This document shows positions 45,401 to 55,990 of a stretch of 64,000 nt of DNA, in pieces (the first letter of the stretch is position 1; every line of letters begins with the position of its first letter). The position numbers were made by a program, and so were the translations under genes. The DNA comes from Ectobius pallidus (lineage: Eukaryota > Arthropoda > Insecta > Blattodea > Ectobiidae), in contig CAXKWD010000005.1 in assembly GCA_964059195.1 (NCBI GenBank), positions 44,593,825 to 44,657,824 of the forward strand, given 5' to 3'. The notes beneath the pieces were generated by a model. That model was not told where the DNA came from, ran no database searches, and saw only the letters and a program-made list of their open reading frames with translations.

Positions 45401-46754
45401 AATTAATGTTCCAGGCTATTAGATGTTGATAAATTTAAATAAAACATAATATAAACATTTATAAATATTGGAATTTGTATCTATGTTGAGTCAAATTTCT
45501 TACATTAGTTTTGGTGTTTGGTAGGAATAGTACGTAAATAGTGTTGTGTATTAAATAACACTAGCCTGCGAAAAAGTAAAAAATTCTGCGGTAAAAACGA
45601 AAGTACGTGTGTTTGATTAACTTCGCTTAGTTGAATTTGAAAATGCATTTCGTTTTCATCTATCACATCTGGTTAATTGGCAATTGTGAAAAATGTTATT
45701 TTGACATTTCGTATATTAAAATAAAATGTATGCTGCATTTTCTATTTTTTTATTTTTTTCCGGAAAGTGGTTTGATAGGTGATCTTAACTAATTTTGGGT
45801 CGCTAAACACGATTCCGTTGACCGTTTCTACGTATCACGTCACTTTTTTTGCAATAGTTATATCAAACTGAGAGATATTAGTTATTGCATAGACTAGCCT
45901 ATAGGATAAAAAATACTGAAAAATTAGGATAATTTTGATAATATTTAAAGAGAAAAATAAAAATTATGGTTTTAAAATGTCCGAGACATATGTATTTCAC
46001 TATTTTTTGTAAGCGCAGGCCAAATAAATTTATTTTTGTCAAATCATCTGAAGCCATACAAACACGCAGTGAAAAAAAAATCAAAGTTTATTTTGGAGGG
46101 GAAACTATTAAAGGTTTGAACTTTTTGGAATTTTCCCAATCATTATAAGCTTAAATCTAGAAGTTTGCGAACTTTCAAATTTCTAACTCAACTGGAAGTG
46201 AATAAACATCAATGTTAATAAGTGAACGCTTAGGCTGTCCAAGATATGAATGACGTCACGGATATCCAGCAAGTTTTCTATACTTGTGGGGCAGCTAGAA
46301 ACACCAAGTTTTGCATTCTTATGCCTGTTGTATGTGCCAATATTCCTGCCAAATTTTACGATTATGTCTGTCCTATGTGTGTCAAATATTAGGTATATGA
46401 GGAAAATATACAAAACTTACTTAAGATAAAATAAAAAATCCGACAGAATCTAAGGGGTAACCAATGGAGATACGACAAAAACTCATAAGAAAAAACTTAT
46501 ATATCTCTCAAAATCCGTTACTGCTGGTGAAATCGGTTTTTTCATACGACTTACCGTTTAGCTACTATAAGCTTCCAAGAAGGTCTACCCAGACCTTAAA
46601 GTTGCGTCCGCTATGACATATTTTCAGACAGCATACACGAAAACTAGATGTGAAACAACAAATAGTGGCATTTCTGAAATCAGATGACCTTACTTAGTTA
46701 AAATCATATATGAAGTTTGTAATATGAACTTTATATTATTTCGCATTTTGGAAT
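42468..46754. other. Long unassigned AT-rich stretch
   Basis: Over 4 kb without a recognisable gene, RNA or repeat boundary. A GC-richer patch at 43075-43330 has loosely palindromic blocks (GTTTCATTAGTCCTCG against CGAAACGTTTTATTGGTCGTC) but no clear ends. Open frames at 42900-43082, 43885-44133 and 45899-46413 have no known domain. Confidence 0.5.
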
Positions 46755-46995
46755 ACGATTACAGGATAATAATTCCTCCGACACTGGGACTTGAACCCAG
46801 GACCTTTAGCTATTCGCGCCAATGCTCTACCAACTGAGCTAAGCCGGAGTTCAATTCACAGAGCCAGATGGAACCTCTCTCCTATGACTGATTGCCCTAA
46901 TGGTCTACCTCACAGACAGACAAGTTATTCTCATGTAATGTCTAACAGAAACAATAATCTTTGGTTCATGAATGCTTATATAACGATTACAGGAT
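46755..46995. mobile_element. tRNA-containing retroposon (SINE-5), copy 2, 5' part inverted, 13-bp target duplication
   Basis: ACGATTACAGGAT occurs at 46755-46767 and 46983-46995, bracketing 46768-46982. Inside, the leader plus tRNA-like unit (46776-46848) lies on the minus strand and ends with CACAGACAGACAAG. It is followed directly by the tail TTCTCATGTAATGTCTAACA to GGTTCATGAATGCTTATATA on the plus strand. In copy 1 the same parts are collinear. A 5' inversion inside one set of target duplications is the signature of twin priming during LINE-type reverse transcription (inference). Confidence 0.85.
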
Positions 46996-47469
46996 TCCGG
47001 GTGTAAATTACATTCGTTTGCATTTTAACCCTCCGGCAGGCACGCTGTTATAAAAAGTACAACATCAACAGTTCTTGTGCATTATCGATGGCTTAACCTT
47101 GAGCTACTGCACCAACCCCATAATTTATTCCATTGTTGATGCTTACTCAACAATGTTACTATGGTTCCAGTTTCATTGTTTAGTTTTTTGAGTTGATTTT
47201 CTGACCTTTAAGCAACGAGGTGTTGAATGCTGTAAAAGATACAACGCGCGCCTGCTCTTGTCACAGATGCATGTTCAGATCAAGCAGCCAATATACAAAA
47301 AAATAGGGCTTCATGAAGTTTCCTCTGACTTTGTGAAGGAAACAAATATTTGTTAATTATTCCAGCAATGTACAAAAATGTGAGAAGTATAGCTAATGGT
47401 CATCATCTTGTAATCCTTGAAATGGAGAATGAGGCACATATCTTATCTCCAACGTAAACCCCATTTTTA

Positions 47470-48309
47470 ATTCCTCTGCCCGTACCATAGGTACTATAGG
47501 TAGAGGAAGTATTGTTTTCGACCCTAAAATTCGAAGTCGAGTTTTTAGCATATATACACGTTTCAAGGCCCCCTGAATCCAAAAATACTATTTTTGGAAA
47601 CATGTCTGTGTGTGTGTGTCTGTGTGTCTGTCTGTGTGGAAGTTTGTGAACAGGCTAGCTCCGAAACGGAGAATCGTATGAAAACAAAATTTCGTATTTG
47701 GGTCAGGTACCTTCTGAAGATGTGATTCGAAGATTGGCGACAAATTTCTCTTATTTTTAACGGGACTTTACATGAAGAAATTTTCGTTTTTCGCGATTTT
47801 CTCAAAAACGGCTCTAACGATTTCCTTTAAAATTTGCACATGTGTTCCTTTTACTGAGAGCTAAAACCTTTATTTGAAACTTTTTTTCAAAAAAATTCTC
47901 TGAGGGTAGTTACAAGCCACCCACTGTTCACCCACTGTTTGTAGAAATTTTGTCTTGCGTGATGAACAACTGAATACGCGCTCTTTCACGGCCTCTTATT
48001 CTATATAAGAATGTGAAGTGAGAAAGATGTATTGTTGGCCAGGTATAGAGTAAAGAAGTATCTGAGGGAAATATTCGATAAATTTCGGAAATTATTCTTT
48101 ACGGCGGAAAGATCAATAAACGTCTGCAGTCACTTGTTCTTTTTTTTTTAAGTTTGTTATATAGCCTGCGCTTTTAGTCGCATCATTGAAAGAAGAGGTA
48201 TTTATAGGATAATTAGCGTAAAATTGTCTTTTGCGATTCTGTAAAAGGATATGTGAATACTGCTAACTTTTATTTGGGCAGAGGAAGTTATGTGACTTTC
48301 ACATCAGAT
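47470..48309 (+). mobile_element. TTCCTCTGCC family, copy 3 (nested in piggyBac)
   Basis: Starts TTCCTCTGCCCGTACCATAG and ends GGGCAGAGGAAGTTATGTGA then CTTTCACATCAG. As in copy 1, the 5' end folds back (TTCCTCT with AGAGGAA at 47503-47509). A TGTG/TGTC microsatellite at 47604-47640 is followed by GATTGGCGACAA, GGGACTTTACATGAAGAAAT and a GAAGTGAGAAAGATGTATT block. This is the most complete copy, about 840 bp. Confidence 0.8.
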
Positions 48310-48356
48310 TTTTTTGTCACGTAGTCACAACTAGATAGCAGGTCTTATGAAAGATC

Positions 48357-48596
48357 GAAGGTGCAACTCAAATCACTGCCAGCCGATCTCACCGTATTTC
48401 TTACGCTTCTGAAGATCAGATCATTGAACCACCGTCAAAGAAGCGCTGGACCTATAACTCCGTGGATGTAAAAAAATTCATCCGCTCCAATCAAATTTGA
48501 TAGATGCCAAAAGTGCTTGTAAGAAGCACATTAAAATACAAATTTGTGAAAGCTGTTATGAAAGTGAACGTTTCAGAATACCTGGACAAAATGGTA
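48357..48596 (+). pseudogene. piggyBac transposase C-terminal remnant (probable)
   Basis: One frame reads SYASEDQIIEPPSKKRW. After two stops and frame changes there is RCQKC and then ACKKHIKIQICESCYESE. A proline/lysine linker followed by closely spaced Cys-x2-Cys pairs fits the cysteine-rich DNA-binding domain that ends piggyBac transposases. The reading is short and crosses frames, so the TTAA and terminal repeats are the stronger evidence. The catalytic D,D,D core is absent. Confidence 0.5.
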
Positions 48597-48760
48597 TCAT
48601 GAACAACTAAAAGAGCTGAAATTTTTGTTATAGCATATGATAACAGTGGTCATGCTTTCTTCAATACATTAACCAATTTGTATAGCGCAGACAATGTTGT
48701 ACATTTTGCAACGCGCTCCTGCTCGCGTGACAAAATTTGGCGTGCCTGCAGGAAGATTAA

Positions 48761-49103
48761 ATCAGGATAGTTAATAGACCATTTTATTTGTATTTCTTCA
48801 ACATGTGTAACTGAATAAATACTTCTATAAACCTGCTATGAAAAGGAGGGTAAGCTTTCTCAAAGAGTATCAAATGGAAAATAAACTTTATATGCATGCT
48901 TCACTATTAAAATTGCTCCCTGTGTAGCATTTTTTGTCAAATACTTTGAAATTGTCAACAAAGTCCGTAGACATATCCACACATAAATCTTGCCAAATTA
49001 ATGTTTTACTTGAAATGATGTATCTATGCCCTCATAATATTTAAACTTAACAAAATTAGATATAATAATGTTTAAGTAGGCCTACTTTTAAAAAACGTAG
49101 AGT
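48761..49103. other. Unassigned spacer
   Basis: About 340 bases of AT-rich DNA without recognised features. Confidence 0.5.
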
Positions 49104-49660
49104 CGGCCGGGTTGGTCTAGAGCATGGGTGAGCAACTGAGGGGAAACGTTTTAGTCCCCATCGCTTGCTGGACGTAAGAAACCTGTTCTTCATGTTCAGT
49201 GTCACGTCGAAACTGCTGTATGCTGACGTCAAGGGCGGCTGTAGTGGGAGAAATTCCCCTACCGTACAGTGACACGATGTGCACCAGTTGCGCACCCATG
49301 TCTAGAGGTAGCGTGCCCGCCTCTGGATCCGAAGGTCGCGGGATCAAACCCGGTCGATGAATTTTCAGGACGTAAAAATCCTCGGCACGGAGATCGCCGG
49401 GAGGGACTTTAAGCTGGGCACGTAAAATAACTCCAAGCCTAAAATAGAGCCTCTGGACAAAATTTCTCTGCCCTTTCACGTCCAAGTAATCCCTTAGTTT
49501 CCTGAGGGGTGGGGGGTTGAGAGGCAATGGGCTTACCACCTGTCCCTCTGCCCTCTCTCGGAAAATAAGCGTAACAAAATTCATATAGGTAACAGAAACC
49601 TCCACTTGGATGCCCCTTCGCCCCAATATGGGGGCTATAGAGTTCCAGAGAGACAGACAA
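49104..49660 (+). mobile_element. tRNA-derived SINE-4, split by a hAT MITE
   Basis: With the inserted MITE (49123-49299) and one duplicated octamer removed, the head gains a continuous A-box region: CGGGTTGGTCTAGAG joins GTAGCGTGCCCGCC. A GTCGCGGGATCAAACCCGG B-box region follows, then AGATCGCCGGGAGGGAC and a long body of about 370 bp in total. The 3' end near the GACAGACAAAAAATA tract is approximate. The 169-codon minus-strand frame over this region is a by-product of GC-rich repeat DNA. Confidence 0.75.
49115..49307. mobile_element. hAT MITE (177 bp) with GTCTAGAG target duplication
   Basis: GTCTAGAG at 49115-49122 and 49300-49307 flanks 49123-49299. The ends CATGGGTGAGCAACTG and (inverted) ATGGGTGCGCAACTGG are imperfect terminal repeats, offset by one base at the right. 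The octamer has TA at its centre. Removing the insert restores a plausible tRNA-type A box, which independently confirms the boundaries. Confidence 0.88.
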
Positions 49661-49721
49661 AAAATAGGCGGTTTCGTTACAAAGTCAATGGTAGGTTTCT
49701 TGGTTTAAAGCATTTGATTTT

Positions 49722-49786
49722 GAACCAAATCGGTTGTTCGGTACCGGAGTAACGGCAATTTAAGGTCGAATGCTTTTTAAATAAAA
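49722..49786 (-). repeat. Single monomer fragment of the ~145-bp family
   Basis: The minus strand reads TTACTCCGGTACCGAACAAC then CGATTTGGTTCAA, matching the monomer start in copies A and B. No terminal sequences are attached. Confidence 0.7.
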
Positions 49787-52700
49787 AATCATCACTATAC
49801 AACAAAGCCGCGTGGCTAACTCACTGACATAATTCTTTGCCCACTTCCCGATGAGTCAGATACTTGAAATTTGGCACACTTATAGCTTATAGGAAACAGT
49901 TATATAAAACTCAATAGTTTCTTAAATATGGCCTAGTAACTCCTTATGGCACTTTGTTTTATCAGTACTTACATCCATAGTCATCACTGATCACCATTTT
50001 TTTGCATTATTAAATTTTTCACATATTAAATGGGTACAGTTACATTAATCGTCATCAGTAATTTTGCTAACACCACAAATTATGCATAAATTCACATTTT
50101 TAAAAATATCCTTTTATACACTTGCTCATATTTGATGTCCTTTGAATTGTTCAGCCTAAGAGGTTATAAGAGACAGAAATTCCGAAAACGGTCCTTTGTA
50201 CGCATTGTGGATTTGCTATCAGAAAACCTCTAACTATATCTGCAGCAAACTCAGTTATTGGAGATTACTCTTTGACTATTGACCGTGTGTGTATTTAATG
50301 TGGAGTATATAAGTGAGTGATTTGCATTAATTTTTTTGACTGAATATGCTAGAATTTTATTTTAATGGGTTAATTAAGAGTATAATACCATCACTGAAAC
50401 TATCTAAGCCTTTGTTGTCCTCAAGCACACTATTGTACATTCTTAACAAAAAGTCCTTTTCTAAGTCCCAGTATACGATATGAAATCTGTTTGAATGAGA
50501 ACATCTGGGCCCGGTGAGGTGTGTTTCCTCGTGGTGTGGAGAGCTGTGCGGAGTTCCTATTGGGTAACTGGGGCTTGCAAACGTTCCTGTTGCAGGAGGT
50601 TTAAATAGCGATCTACATACTAGAGGATTTTACACCTCGCCGTACCCCACGACTCTGTTGCTGTATAAAGTGAGACAAACTTGTTTTCGAACTCTCGTAG
50701 ACATTCTTTTATAAGTTAGTAGTCAGGAATCTTCCATCAGAGGTTTGAGGTGCGTTATTACCTTACTATTCCCGTTTCGCCTTTCTTGGACGACATGGTA
50801 GAGATCACACCTTTCGTCATCCGTAATTTTTCGAATTCCTGATCGTACCATTAACTCCTCCATTTTTCTTACTTGTAGTGGAGTGATTACTCCTTTTACC
50901 TTTGTAATCTTCGTTAACTACCTTCTTTTTTGTGCTTAGTGTACAATTCATTCATGGTTTGACTGTAGAACGGTAATATTTCGTGGTATTCTCGTGCAAG
51001 TTATACCAGGTATTATAGTTTTATCCATTGTTGTGTCACATTAAGTGTCGAAATACGAGCTCTTTTTCATATAAACTGTCCATTTTTTGTTCGAACTGAT
51101 ATTTTATATCTTGCGCTGCTAGCAAACTCTCATTAAGTTTCCAGTACAAAGGAATGCATGTGGCATTTTTAACTGAGACTAAGATACTATTATGATCGGG
51201 AAACGGTAAGGGTATGTGTAGAATATAAATCGGAGATAATTATTTTGTTCATTCCTTCGTTATAAAAGCAATCTGGAACGTGTTCACTTTTATCTCTAAG
51301 TAGTTATACCTGAGCGCACTCTTGTAATCGCATATATACACTCTGCCATCTCTTCCTACAGGATATGCCTATTGAACCTAACCGTTTCTTGTGTGAATAT
51401 TCGAAGCCTACACTTAAATCATAAGAATTTGAAAGTAATGTTAACATTTGACATAAAGATTATAATTTTGTCAGTTTTTTAATAACTTTAATCCGTCTAG
51501 GTCTGATACGACGAGTGTCGAACGCTTCATTGATAAGCTCAGTAAGAACTACTTTTGTTATTCCATAGTTTTCTTACGTAGATTTCCATGGTAGTACATT
51601 CATCTTGAAATAAGGTGCAAAAGAGAAAGCAAAACTGTTCGCACTGCATATTTAATATATTGCCCATACATAGAGACTATAAATGGCATATATATTTAAA
51701 AGATACGTAGTGCAAATACTAAATATTGAATTAAAGTATGATCATATTCGAAGAACTTGGTAATGGTTATATTTTTTTTATAATGATTCAGCTACTGCAC
51801 GATGTAGGCCTAACTGAGTGCTACTTGCAGCCTCTAGGCCCAGCTGGAAATACCTCATTTAAAATGTGTTATACTATAGCCTACTGATCAATTAGCGTCC
51901 ATAAAATTCCTTTAAGAATTTCAAACATGACCTGCAGATTAAATGGATTATCTTGGAACTAATGTGCACATTACTCTATAGCTTATGTTTCTTCTTATTC
52001 GTGTAATGACATGTAACCTAGATGGTGGAGCCTATCAGGATGATCGTAGACATGATATAAATAAAACTTCATTTTGAGGAAGTTGAAATAATTAAAATTT
52101 CGAGTGTGGTAAAGATGTAACCAATAAAGCGATCATATTATTGCGGACAGAATTGTAAATATATTTTATTCCTCTCTGTACATTACCATTAAGCAGTCAC
52201 TTTCAAAGCCAATGTTTACGTCCAACTTCTAGGAAGGGATTAAAAACTCCATGAATAATTCACAAAGCAGGATATGTTTTATGAATACAAAAGCAGTTTA
52301 ATAATGGTGAAGCTTAATTAAACTGCAGAATAATAATATATAATTGTAGGAAGAAGAAATCATTTATTATAAAAATGAAGTTGCTTGAATACACAAGTTG
52401 CCCTAAGACACAGCTTACCAAACAAGCCATGAAGGCCAATGGATAACAATTCTAACACAATTTTTGTTTTTCTTTTGTGTTAAATTGACAAGTAAAAATA
52501 AGTAGAGATTCAGTGCATGTTCCCATAAATATGATGATGTATTATTCCAACAGAGTCGGATATTATGGTTTCTGAGATAGTTATCAGGTGGCGCTTATCA
52601 ATTCCAAGTTGTTGTAGGAAGTCAGCTACAAACTGAATTCTTAACTTTATTTACTTCGTTAGTATTTAGCTTTAGCACTATATTAAAATCGTTGTACATT

Positions 52701-53694
52701 AAAATTCTTTGCCATTTCAATGCATTTACTTCGGTAAAGCTATGTTTTCAGTATTCAAATTCCAAACGTATTAATGTACAAACTATAATAATTATGTTGT
52801 AGTGTTTTAGGATTGAAAACTTTGATCGTAAAAAAACCCATGCAGATACAACTATACCTGCACAATGTTTTAAAATTTTAATGAGAAAATTATTCGAATA
52901 AACACAGACACACTTTTATCATAGTTTTTACTTTAAAAAATTATAAGTAGCCTATATACATGCGAACTTGTTTCTCTTATCTTATTTCTATATTTTTATA
53001 TTCCTTTTGCTTTCTTAATCGAATTCCAGTGTCATTACAACCGAAATCGTACAGTCCAACTTTTTGTAAAACTAACGATCAAATTTCCCTATTGAAATTG
53101 AATAACATTTGATGCTATATTATCCATCGGTTCCCTACAATCCAATAGGAACTTCTTTATTTTTCCATTAAAAATAATGAATCAACATCAGTGAGTGTCC
53201 TTCACTTCTCGCTTGAGCCGCATGGCACAGAAACATGAAAAGTTACTGTGGTGCAACCAGGCGAACATTTTTGAAGATAAATTTAAAAACCGGAATTACG
53301 AAGAATAACGGACGCCATGATAATTTTAAATTGTTATAATATTATATTATTCTATTATTATAATCGATTTCCTAGGGCTGACAACTTAATTCAATCATAA
53401 ACATTTTTCAAATTAATTCTGATTTCATTGCCATAATACACGGAATAGAAACAGCATGGCACTTTCAAGCACACTTCTCAATTCTATTTCAATCATATTC
53501 TTATAACTTGTGCTTCAAAATAATAATCTCTCTTCCAGCTTCACGACACACAAGTCAGGTATTTCATTTAAGAAGCTAAAAGACTATCCCTTTCAGACAA
53601 CAATTATTATTCCTTTATAGTAGAAAATCACCGGTATTTTGCAGTTAATTGCACCCGTTATTAACAATATTAGTAACTTCGCTCACATATGTGT
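49787..53694. other. Long unassigned stretch
   Basis: Nearly 4 kb without a recognised feature. Bases 50493-50700 are clearly less AT-rich (GGTGAGGTGTGTTTCCTCG, CGTTCCTGTTGCAGGAGG) and hold no useful open frame; a regulatory or retroelement leader sequence is possible but unsupported. Confidence 0.5.
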
Positions 53695-53735
53695 GATTGT
53701 GTATGTATGTTGTATGCATGTATGTATGTACGAAC
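53695..53735. repeat. (TATG)n-like microsatellite
   Basis: An imperfect TGTA/TATG repeat immediately before the inverted repeat at 53.8 kb. Confidence 0.85.
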
Positions 53736-53785
53736 ATAGCAGTAATGACTTCTTTTTTACCGGAAATGTAAGTTATTAGTTTGCG

Positions 53786-54390
53786 GTTGGTTGGTGTACC
53801 GACGCCCATTGTTGGGTTAAGCCCTATGTATAGACGCCTATCGTTGGATTAGGCCGTTTGCACCGACACAACTATTGCAGGGTTTAGCCATTTGTACAGT
53901 TGAGGGTGAGGCCCTTTGTACCGTCTTGGTAAAAGAGGTATCACTCTGGGACACCATTTTGTTGTTGGGTTAAGTCTATTAAGTTGTTTTGCATTGTTAG
54001 GTTAAGTCATATCTACCACCTTTTTTTACCAAACAAACAAGAATTTAACCAACAATTCCAACCATCACTGAAAAATTATAATTGTCTGAAAAACTGATAC
54101 CAGATAAACCACCTCCTTTACAGAAGACTCACTCTAGGAAGAAAAAATAATTGTTTTAAACACTGTACACACATGATCTTAATAATATTTGGTCTAAAAA
54201 ATTTAACCTAACAACAAAATTGTGTCCTCGAATAAAATATATTTTACGAAGGCGGTACAAGGGGCCTTACCTCATTGCACAACAGTACAATTGGTTTAAC
54301 CCTAAATAAGCGTCTTTGCTTATGGCATAACCCAACAATAGGCGTCTGTACTTAGGAATTAACACAACAATGATGGGCTTCCATGTGTGA
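53786..54390. repeat. Foldback-like inverted repeat with ~190-bp arms
   Basis: The left arm (53786-53976) has GACGCCCATTGTTGGGTTAA, AGACGCCTATCGTTGGATTA, GAGGCCCTTTGTACCG and TTTTGTTGTTGGGTTAA. The right arm (54195-54384) carries the inverse: TTTAACCTAACAACAAAAT, CGGTACAAGGGGCCTTACC, TAACCCAACAATAGGCGTC. Each arm contains two or three diverged ~35-bp subrepeats built on GACGCC(C/T)AT..TTGGGTTA. The spacer is about 215 bp. No coding capacity. Confidence 0.8.
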
Positions 54391-55894
54391 TGAATTCAGA
54401 CCACTTCAGGATTTTTTTAATTAATGAAATTTTTACGAGTTATTCGGCAAAGCAAGTTAGTCATTTATACATGACGTTTCGGTAATAAACAATTTTGTTT
54501 GGATGCATCATAATGTACACTATTCGAACAGTGAGAGTACATAATAATTGAACATCACCATATTAAACAAAGGGTTTTCAATAGTTACAAACTGAAATTA
54601 GCACTGTTACACTTTTTATTTTCATTAATTCTGAACAGCTACAACATTGTTAATTCAGTCAGTAAAATAACCTGATCCTCGTTTAATTTCAATGGTGCTT
54701 TTTTAAAATCAATAACCATCACATAAAACAAATCGTAGTCATTCCCAATTTTTATCAGCCGGTAATTGAGTATGGGTTATGACTACAATGGATGGCTTGA
54801 AAATGGTATTTGACGTTCCCATCTTCATAATGCAGAAGCCAATATGAAACTATTGTTTTGCATGAATAAATGAGAATTGTTATTATCTAACAATACATCC
54901 CACCCGTTCGGTTTATGCCTATCCCCAGGTTCCGCTGACTATTATTGAAAACAAGTCCTCACCACTTTTCCATGAAGCTCATAAATACATTTTCAAAAAC
55001 TCGTGTTTCGTTAGGCCTATACGACATTGAAATCGTTGTACTGTACTGAAACTGGTAGCTGAATGCCCGGCAGAAGGAGGAAAATTGCAGTTCCAGAGAT
55101 TTAAACAAGAGACAAAACATGCAATCATTACTAGCTAAGTAATTAGAGTTTATTGTTCATTGTCCCACTGCATCAGTAACTAAATCTTCATTATTATCTT
55201 TTCTTTCTTCCTTTCTTTTTTTTCTGGCCTGTACCTAGTATAGACAAAGTATCCAATATATTCGTCACAAAAATCGAAAACGCTGTGAAAACATATTTCA
55301 CTTTGCATCGAAGCCGGAAAAATTGTTTTCGGAATGATGATCACTATCCGTTTGAATATCTTAGCAGGCCTTCTGTGGGTAAAAAATGCGCTGTATTTAA
55401 TTACTGCATGCATATTTTTAATTATGGACTTTGTTGGACTCTTAATTTCTATCGCTCTAACACTAAAAAAGTCAGGGTAGTTATCATGAAACACTTTTGT
55501 CCAAATTTTGTCTGAAAAAATGATTTTTATGAAATGAAAAACAAAATCCATTCTTCCAACTTTGTGTTATAAAGCACATAACCGTTTTTCTATAATAAAT
55601 AACTGAAATTAGTTTACTCCTACTCATTTTAGTCTTTTTGGTTATCTCAACCATGGTAGAAGATAAACAAAATGTTTGATTAATAAAGTGTTAAAAGACA
55701 GTCCTTTTAAACCAGCCATTTTTTTCACAAACTTAACAGTTACACAGATGTAATGAATATGGCAATACTTTCAGTGCACTATACCAGAAGACATGAAAAT
55801 GCAGTATGAATAACACTATTCTTTTGTTCATAAACTCAGAGTAGAAAGAAAGGTACGATTAATAATCATTAAAATATAAATATACTGAAGAGGT
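54391..55894. other. Unassigned DNA
   Basis: A 123-codon minus-strand frame (55180-55551) overlaps a 76-codon plus frame and matches no known domain. No repeats recognised. Confidence 0.5.
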
Positions 55895-55985
55895 TATGAA
55901 AACGAACACAAACCGAGCGGAAAGACTCAGGCGCTATCATCTGGACTTCGCATTCAGAAAGTCCCGGTTTCAAGCATCGCGGCTG
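55895..55985 (+). repeat. tRNA-like sequence (SINE head or tRNA pseudogene)
   Basis: CCGAGCGGAAAGACTCAGGC resembles a leucine/serine tRNA D-arm, followed by TCTGGACTTCGCATTCAGAA and a degenerate B box GGTTTCAAGC. The acceptor ends do not pair. No recognisable SINE body follows. Confidence 0.5.
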
Positions 55986-55990
55986 CCCAA

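Larger units (their letters stand above)
47025..48760. mobile_element. piggyBac-like element flanked by TTAA
   Basis: TTAA at 47025-47028 precedes CCCTCCGGCAGGCACGC. At the other end GCGTGCCTGCAGGAAGA precedes TTAA at 48757-48760. Ends starting CCC next to a TTAA duplication define piggyBac. Subterminal blocks also pair: GTACAACAT and CAACGCGCGCCTGCTC on the left correspond to GAGCAGGAGCGCGTTG and ATGTACAACATTG on the inverted right. The interior carries a C-terminal transposase remnant and a nested TTCCTCTGCC-family copy. Without the insert it is about 0.9 kb, against 2.3-2.5 kb for intact elements. Confidence 0.85.

Noticed and set aside
49117..49626. 169-codon minus-strand frame, the longest in the window
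   Set aside because: It runs straight through a SINE and the hAT MITE inserted in it, so it cannot be an ancestral gene.
55180..55551. 123-codon minus-strand frame
   Set aside because: Ends in a Lys/Glu run from a purine tract, overlaps an opposite frame, no domain recognised.
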